64,000 bases of DNA from Odontocerum albicorne (lineage: Eukaryota > Arthropoda > Insecta > Trichoptera > Odontoceridae): the NCBI GenBank assembly GCA_949825065.1, contig OX463846.1, positions 16,836,205 through 16,900,204 on the forward strand. The letters run 5' to 3'. Under the pieces are notes generated by a model, which had not been told where the DNA came from, did no database searches, and saw only the letters and a list, made by a program, of their open reading frames with translations. Positions within the stretch are counted from its first letter, which is position 1. The number at the start of each line of letters is the position of its first letter. A program made the translations under genes and the position numbers. Below, piece after piece: positions 23,607 through 35,314 of the stretch.

Positions 23607-24714
23607 TTTTTTTTTTATTAAACAAAGTAAATTATTGTACAAATATTTGTCAAGGCTATACCTATATACAAATTTATTACTTAACTAATCTTAATTATAT
23701 GTTATAATTTATGAACTTACTGAATCTTATTTTCCTACATATCATTTTATTTTGTATTTTACAATCTTAATATATGATTTCTTAGAAATAATTAACACAT
23801 GCATACTGCTTCTAACTAGATAACAATTCTTACACTTATTATTTAGCAAAAACCAGTCCAGTCGTTCAGGCTACTTGTATTCCATTAAATTCACTCAGAC
23901 CTTGGTCGTCCCAGCTAATACTGTAGGTGGACTAGTCAGGCAACATACAATATAATGCTTCGGGAGCTTGTGCTTATAACGGAAGGGTAGGTCGGATTTA
24001 CTCTCGTAAGCTTCCAGGGCAGCGACTAAGGGATTGCTGTGATTTTGTTGGCTTTTATAGAACTTCAGGGTCGAAGCGAGGATGTGGTGTTGTAGGGTTT
24101 CTTCTCGATGTTCGACGTGATGTCGGGTAAGGTTTGTTCTGGGATGGGTGTTAAAAAATATCTCGAATGCCTTGTTCTGCACTATCTGGAGTTTCAGGTG
24201 ATCCGTGTTGCTCACACTACCACAAACGGGTGCAGCATAGGTCAAGATAGGACGAATAAGGGTTTTATAGAGGTGGAGCTTATTTTTGGGTGAAAGGAAG
24301 CTGCGTCGATGAAATATCGAACTGATAGCCCCTATGCCCTTGTGACCCTTCTGTCTGATGGTATTCAAATGGGTTTTCCACGTCAGTCACCGGTCGAGGT
24401 GCAGAACAAGGTATTTAACCACGTCCTGCCACTCAACCAAGCAACCACCGATGAATAAGGGCATCGACGACACTCTTTCCTTGATTTTGCGGAAGAACAT
24501 GATGGCCTCAGTTTTGGCGTCATTGATTTTGAGCCTCCAGTCCTGGTAGTATTTCTCAAGGATCTCAAGAGCAATCTGAAGACGGCGACCAGCTCGATCC
24601 ACCTTGAGTGACGATGCGTAGCATGCCGCATCGTCAGCAAAGAGTGCGAGCTTACAGTTTGGGGGAGTAGGAATGTCGTGTGTGTTTGGGGGAGTAGGAA
24701 TGTCGTGTGTAAAT
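23607..24714 (-). pseudogene. Family J: jockey-like LINE, 5'-truncated, one nonsense codon
   Basis: Reading leftwards from 24714 one frame runs through a reverse-transcriptase palm and C-terminus: KLALFADDAA (catalytic FADD, complement of 24630-24641), DWRLKINDAKTEAIMFF, YLVLHLDR, then TGA (24389-24387), then LTWKTHLNTIRQK, LRPILTYAAPVCGS, LQIVQNKAFEI, ending at 23895. The TGA stands where jockey elements have Arg, so CGA to TGA is the likely change. The 3' UTR continues to a T-tract at 23607-23620, the poly(A) tail on the other strand. The 5' end is cut just before FADD, at a 27 bp in-frame tandem duplication. An intact element would also encode ORF1, an endonuclease and the N-terminal RT. 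Confidence 0.85.
24661..24714 (-). repeat. 27 bp tandem duplication at the LINE 5' break
   Basis: 24661-24687 and 24688-24714 differ only in their last bases. The unit is nine codons (reading ..THDIPTPPN), so the LINE frame stays open across both copies. The duplication sits exactly where LINE similarity ends. Confidence 0.9.
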
Positions 24715-24719
24715 CGTGT

Positions 24720-25575
24720 GTATCGTATTTACATTCTGTTTTGATAAATAGTAAAAAAAAGTTACTTAATAACACATTATATAACATGTGTTATAGAAGA
24801 TGTGACGATGTGTGGCGTATTTTTTTTATCGTTAACAGTGATCCATTTAAAAACAAATAAGTCTGTATTTTCGACGTAATCCGACAAGAATATTGCATGA
24901 AACCGTTCTCAAATATCCATTGTTAAAGGTTAACAGGGTAGTAAAATCAAATATAGACCCAATTGAATCTCGGAAAAAAGTTTTTTTATGCTCAAATAAT
25001 TTCGAAAAAATTGGATCTCTCCGTATAAAATCAGAAGGTCCTTATACGTCATATAAAAATGTGTCGTGACCTATGCAAACTTTCAAAAATGAAAAATAAA
25101 AATTTATATAAAGAAAATATTTTGGAAACGCAACGCACTGGCAACAAAATACGTAAGGGCCTCTCCTAAGAATATGTAAATTGCAATGAAAGATTGCACT
25201 CTTAGACGATAACGCTCGATGAATGAATGATTAAAAATGGACAAAAGGAATCAACTATGCAAACACAGCAAAATAAACATGACCTAAAGTCGTTTAAACA
25301 CTACTTTTTTTTTGAAAAAATCTAAAAATCCGATGCCGAGGAAGATAAAAATCAAAGCGAAAACATGACTAAATTTGAATACAATTTGAACAAATCTCAT
25401 TTGTCAAACGGCGTATCAATATTTAAAAAAACGAACATTGTATACAAATTAAAATATATTTGATTAATTTTAAATGATTTACATTTATTACTTCCTAATT
25501 TTACTGAAGTTCACTGTCAAAATATTCAAAATCTTTTAAGCACATATTTTCAATTTTCATTAATTTGTATGACTA
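24720..25575. other. No recognisable feature
   Basis: AT-rich spacer between two LINE relics of opposite orientation. Confidence 0.4.
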
Positions 25576-25578
25576 TAC

Positions 25579-25830
25579 CATATACTGCTCAGGATCCTGT
25601 CCGAAAGGCGTGCAAGATGGATCGGTCATATAATACGACAAGAGGGCATTTTGCATGCCATAATGGAGGGTATGACCGAGGGGACAAACTCTAGGGGACG
25701 CCCACGCCGAGAGTACCTGGAGGACCTGTTGGTGGACGTGCGCTGCTACATATACAGATTTAAAAAGAGCCGCACAGGACAGGGGGAATGGAGGAGAAGA
25801 GTTGGAATTGCTGCAAACCAGTCTTAGGAC
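25579..25830 (+). pseudogene. Family G LINE: reverse-transcriptase C-terminus
   Basis: An open frame of 82 codons and a TAG, much GC-richer than its surroundings. It reads ILSERRARWIGHIIRQEGIL, then MEGMTEGTNSRGRPRREYLE and GEWRRRVGIAANQS. This is the last domain of an R4/RTE-like non-LTR polymerase ('RW.GH..R....L..I..G...G.R.RGRPR'). The fragment starts at 25579 without an ATG, so it is a 5'-truncated copy. The frame on the opposite strand is a shadow. It differs clearly from family R in sequence. Confidence 0.75.
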
Positions 25831-26029
25831 TGCAACCACGGAGAGAGACCATATACATCGGAAATGCTGATTCGAATACTTGGTAGTGAGGCCTTAAGAC
25901 AAGTAGTATCTCCGACCCCAATAATTAAGCCTTCAGGCTTAAAACCTCCGTTCATCATCGCGTGTCTTGGCAACACTACCAACCGTGAAAAGACATCACT
26001 GGCACACGTCTAGCTTTTACAAGTATTCT

Positions 26030-26935
26030 TATTTATTTTATTTATTATTACACATGACAAGAAATATACACAATTTGAGAAATAACAACAGGTAATTTGA
26101 TTTGGACATATAATTTTAATGGATCTGGGTTTGTTGCCTCTCATTTGTCGTATCCCCAGTAAACTAGGCTTTTGCCTGTATCTCACTGAGGATATTTAGC
26201 ATGAAAAAATAAATCGATACTTCTTTCCGATTTTTGATTACACAAAAAAAAACCCGTTGCATGCTCTCATCAACCTGACAAACAGTGACACTCAACTACA
26301 ACTGGAAAAATCTTGCGAAATTCAGCTCCTCACACATTATCACTCCAGAAAGACCAAAAATGTTCATCCCGCAATATACCGCACACAATCATAAGAATAA
26401 AAATTAAAACAAATTTAAAACAAAAAAAAAATACACAGAAACACAAATACAAAAACAACCAAAATTAAAACAATAAGAAGAGACCCACACTCACGAGCTC
26501 ATATAAATCTTTTCCACTCGTCATTCATCCTGAAAACCCAAGTACTCAAAATCCTGTCGCAATAACAACCACGCTCCGATCGACTGTCTAAATGGTTTTC
26601 CTACCTTTACCTTTATTGATGTCGGCACGCCATTGTATGTAATGGGAGCCAAATAAGCATATTGCCTTTGGGCAAAAGAGGTTTTAACTCTAGGGATGGT
26701 GAACATTTCATTAGTTGCCATGCGTGTCATGTGTGTCTGCTGAGTCTCCATCTTCCCTTCCTCTCGATGGTAGTGCCAGAGAATGGATTTGAGATGTAAA
26801 TTTGCTATGTTCAGGACCTGATACTCTCTGAAAAGCTCCGCCGTGGGATACCGAGCAGGAAGTTTATTAATTATTTTCACAATCAATTTTTGGGAAACCT
26901 GCAATATGTGTTTTTGGGTTAAGGTGTATCAGATA
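26030..26935 (-). pseudogene. Family K LINE: reverse-transcriptase C-terminus and 3' UTR
   Basis: From 26935 leftwards the frame gives TLTQKHILQVSQKLIVKIIN, then LPARYPTAELFREYQVLNIA, ITYNGVPTSIK and a stop at 26521. This is the 'lQK..i..I.....PT..LF.E..VL.I..L' ending of jockey/CR1-like polymerases. The 3' UTR runs to a T-rich A-tail complement at 26030-26050. Its last 200 bp match 32590-32830. A stop (complement of about 26946) lies just beyond the left limit of similarity, so the copy is 5'-truncated. Confidence 0.75.
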
Positions 26936-26939
26936 AATA

Positions 26940-27865
26940 CTTTAACCCCAAAAGGACCTTTTTTTAATTCATTTTATTTCAGATCCCAACAAGAATCAAA
27001 CCCGTAAAACACATTTTTGTACAATATGTCAAACCATGATTATGATATTTTCATGGAAACAAAAAAAGTTTACCTCTTTTATGTACTTGAAATAGTCCAT
27101 TTTGCTAAAAAAAAGTCATTTAAAGTAAATAAAAAAAAAAAAAGTCATTTAAAGTTAATATCATCGCTATAGGTCATTTTTTGCAGCCCCTTAGACAACC
27201 TTCATTCGATTTTCTTTTTAATTTTAAAAGTATAGTGTTGAATTGCCGCTGGTGTAAGAATTTCACAGCGCGAGCACTTTGTTACTAAAAAAAAGGGTAG
27301 CTAATGACCGCCACTAAATAAAATGAGCTGGACAAATGCCTAAAACTGAGATAAACACAGAGATATTTATGATAGGAGCAAGCGGTTTTTACTCTTACTT
27401 GTTAAAAATTAACATTTAACAAGCTTTTCACCAAAATAAGTGGCCATAGAAATTAGTGTAAACAACTTTTTTTCAAGACAGTTTCACGTAATAATAAATT
27501 CATTGATTGTGAGAATGCAACAATTGAGTTTAATTAGATGAGTTCAGGAAGGTAATTCTCCGTCGTTTTTTCAATCTTAGGTATTGATTGAGAGACTGGA
27601 TATTCCACTTTTCTTGACTATTATTATTCTTTTGCAATGTGTCCTTTAATTTCGTATTGTAGTTGTCCTTGACAATTATTCTTGAATTTAATGAATTATA
27701 TTTGTTTATTTTTTTACTTTCTATGTATCCAAAAAGGACACTTTTTTTGGAAGATATTGATACGTTACATTTGGTTTTATAATTTTTACTGTGGTATGTA
27801 AAGGACATTTCATTATTGTTTATTGTGTCAATATTTTGTAGTAATTAATATTTTAAAAGTACTTT
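26940..27865. other. No gene recognised; one short duplication
   Basis: Contains a duplicated 'aaaaaaagtcatttaaagt' at 27108-27157. The 92-codon minus-strand frame at 27530-27808 is rich in Lys, Asn and Ser and has no domain I recognise; it may be chance. Confidence 0.4.
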
Positions 27866-27867
27866 CT

Positions 27868-28475
27868 AAGATGACGGAATAATTATGAGAGGTATGTAAC
27901 GGCGTATAGTGATGGGGAACAAAGTCAATGGGGCACTAAAACGTCTTTACTCGAACTGGACAGTATCAAATTCTGCTATCATAGTCCATAATATTATTTT
28001 AGTACCAACTTTGATTTTTGAAAGTAAAACGTGAACGTGGAAAATACTGAAAAGAGCCGAACAAATGCTGTAAAATGCGTACACTGAGAAAAATGCATTG
28101 GGTGACAATATACTCGTATATCAGAATACGAAATTAAATGATAAGAAATGAATATGCACCTAATGCTGATGTATAAAATGAGAAGAAAACGAGACATCTG
28201 AGATGGTTTAGACATATGGAACCGATGAATAAAGAAATACTTATATAACAAATAAACAGTACAACTGTGAGTAGAAGGCGGTGCAGAGGTAAATCGAGGA
28301 AAGTAGTTTTTAACTAAGTGAATAATATTTTGAATGAAGTGCTAGAAATTAGAGAAATCATAAATGCTGTATGAGTGTGGAGGTAGTAGAGGCGAAAGAT
28401 GTGAGGCTATGGGAAATTCTGACGGTTCAACATCTCTGCCTACCCTGACAGGGGAACAACGTAATGGTATGTATA
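27868..28475 (+). pseudogene. Family R LINE, best-preserved coding piece
   Basis: From 27900 the frame reads RRIVMGNKVNGALKRLYSNW, TVSNSAIIVHNIILVPTLIF, ESKT, TGA, TWKILKRAEQML, TAA, NAYTEKNALGDN. This is the thumb and post-thumb region of an RTE-like polymerase ('IERRI..GNKV..AL....L.....S...K..I....L.PTL.YGSE.W'). Further on come the RWFRHMEP-like block and the 3' hairpin 'ccctgacaggg', then GTATGTATA. Two stops occur in the first 75 codons. Confidence 0.8.
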
Positions 28476-28479
28476 TATT

Positions 28480-29390
28480 TTTTCAATAAATAAATAAGAA
28501 ACAGGGTCACAATACTTCTTTTAGTAAAGCTGCGCCTTCTGAACGAATAGAAAGGAAATATGGAAATTACTTTGAATTACAAAGTTGTAAAAGTCATTCG
28601 TTTAACAAGAAAATAAGTTTTTTATTACATTATCGCGAATTAATATTACAAAAGAAAGTGAGGTAAGTTTTATGTTTCCTTCAAAATGCTTCGATTATGT
28701 CTATTTATACGAGAAATATTGAAAAACTTTTTACGTTGCGTAACGCGACTACTTTCAAATTTTAGTCCCTTTTCCAAAGTTTGAAGATACTTCTTCAACC
28801 CATTTTTTTCTATACTCTTCAACTTTTAGAGAGAACAAGCCAACAATAGAATGTTTATTTAATTTTTACTCAAATACATTACGTTATATTCTTTTAATAT
28901 GTACCGTTTTCCCTAACAAAATGTACATAATTTTTCTTTTATTTATTTAAGCACTCTCTTTTTTGCCACAACTTTTTGCAATAACTCACGGACGCGGTTG
29001 GCTAAAATAGCATTTTACTAAATTGTTGCTACATTATATAACTATGTATCTCAATATCTCAAACAAACAAAAGCGTTTCAGTTTAGGCCCTTTTATTGAA
29101 GAGTATTTTTCAAGTGTTTTTTTAATATAAACATTGTCATAGAAAAAATAAGTTTTTCCTATATGATACAATAAATAAACACCCCCATTATAAAAATATT
29201 TATTCTTAGAAATGATGAGATAATATCATTTTAATCCTTAAAGTAATATGTAATAACATTTTAATCCCTTAAGGTCTAACAGTTTCCGGCACGTTTAAGT
29301 TAGAGCATGTATGTACAGATAGTACGCCATCGCATGATCAGCCAATGTAACAGTTCAAATTTGGTACCTCAATCGTCTGAAGTACATCAA
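28480..29390. other. No recognisable feature
   Basis: AT-rich DNA; nothing matched other parts of the window. Confidence 0.4.
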
Positions 29391-29394
29391 CTAT

Positions 29395-29720
29395 AGTCAA
29401 TTTTAAATATGTTGTTTCGTTATATTCTGAAATGTGAAAAATTGGAATATCGCGCACTGAAATCGTTGAAAAGGTACTGTCTACAGAATTTTCTCCGAAG
29501 ACAGGAGCAAAATGTCGTTTCACTTATGCAGAGTTTTTTTCCTTCTTTCGAAAGAAACTCAATTTGAAATATTTCAGAATATAACAAACCAACACGTCTT
29601 CTATCGGTGCTAATTGCCATACTATTCATGAGATGGACGTGGTTGTCGTGGTCTACCATACACGCTTTCACTTGTTCAGGACGGAAACTTTTGGATGTGT
29701 GTGGTAGTGTTCTCAATAAA
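29395..29720. mobile_element. SINE S2, two pieces in inverted arrangement
   Basis: The plus-strand segment 29408-29450 (gtttcgttatattctgaaat, then attggaatatcgcg) matches 15085-15130. The minus-strand segment 29565-29720 matches the same S2 body and more (complement reading 'gccgatagaagacgtgtt'-like at about 29610-29590). Two S2 pieces therefore face each other and can fold on one another. Confidence 0.6.
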
Positions 29721-29724
29721 AAGA

Positions 29725-32480
29725 CGTCAAAGAAGTGCTTTCGATTGAAATAATTGAGATTATTAATTACATATATTTTTCATGTATAATGTTTTGATTG
29801 TTATTTAAAATATATTTAAACAAAACAAGACAATAAACGCGAAAATACGTACAACGAGAAGTTGATAAAATTATTACAGGGTTAAAACTTCAAAATCAAC
29901 CCTTCAACACGGAAAATACAATGAAGACAACCCCTATCTAAATTAACTCCCTGCTATTGTACTGGAAGTGTTGACGACTTCCATTTGGGGCAATTCGTTG
30001 TGGAACAAAAAACTTTTAAACAAATTATTTGACACCTCGAGTACCGTTTTTTTTTTCAGTTACATAAAAATAACTTCTCGTTTAAGTATGTTTGCTTGCA
30101 TACATTTTGAGGTTTTCCTTTTTTTTACAAAAATACAAGAAAACTTGCTTCAATTCAAAGTTTTTTTCAAAACAAACATATTTATATTTTGAATAATTTT
30201 TTATCATCCAAAAAAATATTTCCCAGGAAATGAACTTTTGGATTAATCGAACCAATAATGTGGAAAATATGATTTATTATGACTGCAGCAAATAAACCTA
30301 AATTCGATTTTTAGTGAATTTGATATTTCCATTATTAATTTAAAACTTTAAATGTGTGCATTGACCTTATAATAATTCAATTTGCATAATGTTTATTCTT
30401 CTTCTACTAGTGCTTCTTCTACTGGTGCGTAAAATGTTGACATTGAAAAATATATTAGGGTCAAACGAAATAGAACACAAATTAGTTAGAAATATTAAGT
30501 TACTCGAATTAATTTTAAGTATTGGATTAAAAATATAAATAATAATCGAGAATCACTAAATAAAATTGAAAAAATACACGTGCTAAGACCATAATATGGT
30601 TTGCCAATGTAGACTAAACCATCATTATCATGAATGGCTGTACAACCCCTATTAGATCTTAGCCTCTTCCAAGAGCATCTTCAACTCTCATCTATTCTGT
30701 GCCTGGCTTCTTCAGATAGGCGCCAAAACATCTAATAAATTATTATTACCATCAAACTTCATCGTCAACGAGGCCTAGTTGGTTAAATGATTTTACGTTG
30801 AATTTCCGATAGTACCAGAAAACAGATTCCTTCTTTTGTATTTTTCACATTTAGGACTTTAAACAACATTCTGGTAAATAAATTTGTCTGTTATTCCACT
30901 AATTACATTCATCTCCGCAACACGTGTTTCTGCCTCCTATCCCGAGGTTCTCTTCAGGAGAAAAATTTATTAAAAAACGTTGATAATAGGCATAAAAGAA
31001 AAAAAATGCTTGATTACGAATAAAAAAAAATACTCTGATCCTCAGAGAAAAACCTTGCAAGTGATGTTTACGATGAATATTAAATTGAACATTGGTACTT
31101 GAGGAGCCATTATGGGTTTATAGCGTGTTATGAATTTCTCATCAGTTGCAAGGTAGTCTATTATGATATCATCTGACGTCGTCTGACGCCGTAATCATTT
31201 CCTTGTCACGCTCGCGACGCTATCGCCCGTGCTTCATCACATCACAACAGCCTTATCTCCCGATTCTCACCAGCGCTGTAGGTACGCTGATCTACCAGCT
31301 TGCCAAAGTACACACTTAAAGGAGACTGCTTATAAAACGATATTTAATTTTTATAACACTCTGATTTTGAAGTAATGTGAAACAAACATAGAGAGTTTTA
31401 AGAATCATCCAAGTTATATCACTAACGATGAAAATATTAACTCAAATAAATAATCAACACTCGATAGAGTTTTTCATGTTATTAAAAAAAAACTTCTTGG
31501 TTCATGTGAACAATCTACAGCCTCTGTAGCATCGTTGGTAAGATGAAAGAGGTTTACAAATGGCAATAAACCAATCAAGTTGTACTATTTACAATCTGAA
31601 AATAAGAGGCGCTTTTAATCAGAAATTTAAGTTTCAGAAAATCCTTTTATTCCACAAAATATTCTTAATAATGAATTAATTTATAGATGTTGAAGAAAAC
31701 CATTTTTTTACATGTAGCGATAGTTATTGATGCATTGGAATACGTGAAAAACTCCACACAACTCTGCAGAATACTAACTTATTAAAATCAGATATAAAAT
31801 TGTATCAAAGCGGTTACCTTAATAACATTTTCATAACTTACCACCAATCTTCTTCAGCGTGCGATCGCATTGCGCGGTTGTCACACACAATGTAACCAAG
31901 TTACAGCATCTGGAGCTAGCACATGAAACTCTTGCACACCTCCAAGAATCGCATACAGTGGGCAGCTGTTTATCATGTGGTTCTTGATCGGGATCTCTTG
32001 TGGCCCACTCAATATCTGATCCTATTTAGAGAGCATCACTCCTTCCAAGATAGGCAAAAAATTGGAAACTCCACCGTCGGTAAACTTTGGATTAAAATAC
32101 AATACAAATTATGACTCAGAAGCATATGTGCAATCAACAAAGTATTTTGAGCTTCGATTAAAATATCCAAGGAATTTGGATCTAAGACAGGAATAACATA
32201 AGCTTGACCAGGCTAGCGTATATTGAACTTGTCCTTTAAGCTTCTGAAAACATGATACTCAAAATAATATTTTAAATCAAGCGAATGGATAGGATAAAAT
32301 GTTTCCGAACGTAAAATGACTCAACATCAAGAACGAGAGGGATGAAACGCGTGGTGAGACAGTTTGGTGGTACGCCCAATGGAAATCTAAGAATAAGAAT
32401 GCACAGTTTTCTAAGCCTTAAACAGGACCATATTATAATAGATCTTAAAAAAAAAACCTAAAAAATGGGTATCAATGGGA
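29725..32480. other. Mostly plain AT-rich DNA
   Basis: Two patches stand out. 30600-30735 is GC-richer ('tcttccaagagcatcttcaact', 'tgtgcctggcttcttcagat') and looks like a decayed LINE 3' UTR. 31180-31320 is GC-rich and not identified. A possible S1 tail scrap (ggcaataaaccaatcaagttg) lies at 31560-31583. Frames here are short. Confidence 0.4.
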
Positions 32481-32484
32481 AAAG

Positions 32485-32552
32485 CAACCCGCAACCTCCG
32501 TGTTAGAAAACAGGTGTTTTACTATTTACACAGCGGAGGTCGTCAAAATTGT
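32485..32552 (-). mobile_element. SINE S1, head scrap
   Basis: The complement reads as the S1 head ('gacctccgct', 'taaaacacctgttttc', 'acggaggttgcgggttg'). The body is absent. Confidence 0.45.
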
Positions 32553-32589
32553 AGAATCTTCGTCGATGTACACATTTCCTATATATTAT

Positions 32590-32830
32590 AGTTTATAAAG
32601 CAAATAATTTTATTTTATTGTATAATTTAATATCATAAATATACATAAAATACGAAAAATAATAACATACGAAAAAACTTGACACACAAAATAAGTAATT
32701 TCAACAGAACACACGCATTTTAAATGATCCGGGTTTATTGTCAGACATGTTTCATGACCCCAATCAACCAGGGTTTTGTCCGTATCTAATTGAGAACACG
32801 TGGATCTGAAAAAAAATTTTGAAAATTTTC
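32590..32830 (-). mobile_element. Family K LINE, 3' UTR only
   Basis: Shares with 26040-26200 an ordered series of blocks: 'at.atccgggttt.ttg', 'catgacccca.t.aac.aggg', 'ttttg.c.gtatct.a.tgag'. The left end is T-rich, the complement of an A-tail. No coding part remains, so it is a strongly 5'-truncated insertion. Confidence 0.65.
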
Positions 32831-32834
32831 ACCA

Positions 32835-34425
32835 ATTGTTGATTATCATTATTTAATTCCTTTGTCAAAAATTTGAATTAACTTGATAAGTTGTGAGGCT
32901 TAATAATGAGTATGTACCACGTAAGTCAACCCTAGGCGTACTATGTACGTCAATTTTAAGAAATTAACAGCCCATTCTGTAATTTTCTGTGAAAATGTTA
33001 TTAAAATCTGATGTATCAGTTCAATCCAACTTTTCATTGTGCGTCTTGTGTATTTTTTGTTTCCGAAAAGGTATAATCTTTTTATTTCTACAGATAACCA
33101 CTGAATAATTTAATTGTGTCCTTTACCCGTATAAGATAAAGAAAATATCACTTAAAATCGTATGAAAATTAAAATACGATTTTAAGTTAATTTTGAAATA
33201 TAGTGGAGCCATTTCAGAGAAGTTAATTGAACAGTTGGCTTGGAGCCCAGAACCTTAAGCAGAACCCTGACTAATGTACCAACACGGCATATCTGATTTA
33301 TAGCTAAAGGCTGCTATCATCAACCTAACGATAAGTGGATTCTCCACGCTTCTGTGGTATGCGCTGATTCCCTAATGACACTTTGAGACTTGATCTTTTA
33401 TTGAGTACTGACAGATTACTCGTGCACTGTCCCAAACGTGCTATATAGAACATTTACCCAATCATAAACGTTCTCCGCTATGTAAACATGACTCGCCTTC
33501 TCGCACTGGCTTTGAATTCAATTTATAGATATGTACCAAAATTCATTGTTTTATATTCTATATTACAGAAATTAATTTAAAAAAGCATATTAATCTGATC
33601 ACTGACATTTTCTCAACCTAAGATACTTACTGAGAGACTAGTTTTTCTATATTATCTTAAACAAATTGCCATTTTATTTCGTAGTTTCATTGGTATTTTC
33701 ATGCATGATATTTTGCAAGATATACGTGTATCCAGAATTGCAATTTTTTTGAGGATGTCAAAACATTATATTTTGTTTAACTATTATTAATTTGATATGT
33801 AAATGACACTTACGTGTCGTTTATTTTGACAATATATGAATAAATGTTGCAATCATTCCATTAACATGCAGAGGAGCAATTCCCCGTCCAAAGGAGAACT
33901 GTACTTTGAATACTTTAATATCAATATTAAATAAATGCTCGTAAAAAATGTGTTATCAATAATCACTGAAGTTTAACAGTAATTAATCTGCTTGCTCTAA
34001 TCTGGCAAAGAGCCTCCAAACCAAACGTGGACCGAATTATCATCATAATCCGCTCAAATATTCAAACTGATATTTTCAGAGTGATATTAGTTTCTTTCAG
34101 CAGAGGAAACAAAGCCTGATTTTAAGAGTTCTCAACCCCGAGTTGAATAAATACTAAATGGGAGTACGAAGCGAGTTTAAATAAATCGCTTAATTACTGA
34201 TCCATAATGCTGGTGTTTAATTCGGGCTATCTCTGTGGATTACCAGGATGGAAATTAAAATTCGGCGTCAGTTCAAGAATAAATATTTACAATAAAAAGG
34301 AATAAAGGACGATTTTCTTTTATTTAAGCATAATTTATGTATCATTTTAACATGAAGGATAAATTAAACACTGTATGTGTATATGCTTACATGTTTTTTT
34401 TTTATTTCCGTCTAATTGTGTACAT
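32835..34425. other. No recognisable feature
   Basis: AT-rich DNA. A moderately GC-richer stretch at 33230-33500 has no frame or partner. Confidence 0.4.
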
Positions 34426-34429
34426 GTAT

Positions 34430-34575
34430 ACAAACATATCATAACACCATATCCCTTGCGGGTTAGGCAGTGAAGACAAATATCCACTTCCTGTTCATAC
34501 AAATAGCCTCCGCGTTATCCACACTCATGTATCTCGTCATACATGCTTTACTGTTTCTTACTTTCCCGTACTCAA
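34430..34575 (-). mobile_element. LINE 3' tail of the family R type, separate subfamily
   Basis: Begins with the shared 'tcataacaccatatcccttgcggg' tail (the hairpin base of family R 3' ends), but the sequence after it does not follow the family R body. Confidence 0.45.
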
Positions 34576-34744
34576 AATTGTTTGGGCGTGTGACTCAAAA
34601 TTGTTTGGACCTTTTCACCGTTTCGGACGCGAGAATATAAAAACGCATAATGGTATCTTGAGTGATAACATATGATGCCTTCTTAAGATGGGCATACGAG
34701 TACCTACTCTCTTCAAATAAATAACATTTACATACATATATTAT

Positions 34745-35310
34745 ATATATATACATACCACTTCCCTGCCAGACTTTCCTGACAAACATATTTCACCTCT
34801 TACACAACTTACGAGTACATAACTCTTCACGATTTCTTTTACTTCTTACTATTCTATCTTTCAAAATATCAGTCACTTGATTCACCCATGTTTTTCGTTA
34901 ATTGAACTTACTCTACAACGTCTTTCACAAATATTTGAACTGTATGTTTGTTTTATTGGTCTTCTTTTATTCATTCATTCCACGCGTTAAACCATCTCAG
35001 AGTGCTTTTCTTTATCTTTCTCAATATATCAATCTTAAGTTTAATTCATCCCTTATCACTTCATTCCATATTCTTTCATACATTGTAGCCATATAAATCA
35101 AACATATAACATTTCTACTTTCTACATGACGTACAGTTTACCACTATATTTATATTTAATAAGAAAATTGCAAGCTGCGTTTTACTCTCCAGCCCAGCAT
35201 TCATCTCACGAGGACAAGTAACTTACACTAAATCGAGGACTTTTTTTTAACACTTCTTCATAAACCCCTTCAAAATATTTTTTCTATCTTCCCCTGTTTC
35301 ATATTACGAA
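34745..35310 (-). mobile_element. Family R LINE fragment
   Basis: The 3' end lies at the left beside a short (TA)n/TATG run. The complement has the 'tctgagatggttt' block (RWF) near 34995 and the upstream RT part to about 35310. It is disrupted in every frame. TACGAGTA octamers lie at 34695 and 34810. Confidence 0.6.
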
Positions 35311-35314
35311 CTAT

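Noticed and set aside
24383..24787. 134-codon minus frame with TFLLPQT repeats
   Set aside because: Out-of-frame reading of the family J LINE and of the 27 bp duplication.
25573..25839. 88-codon minus-strand frame
   Set aside because: Shadow of the plus-strand LINE frame 25579-25827, whose peptide has a clear RT C-terminal pattern.
27530..27808. 92-codon Lys/Asn-rich minus frame
   Set aside because: No recognisable domain, no splice context, and a composition expected of AT-rich chance frames.
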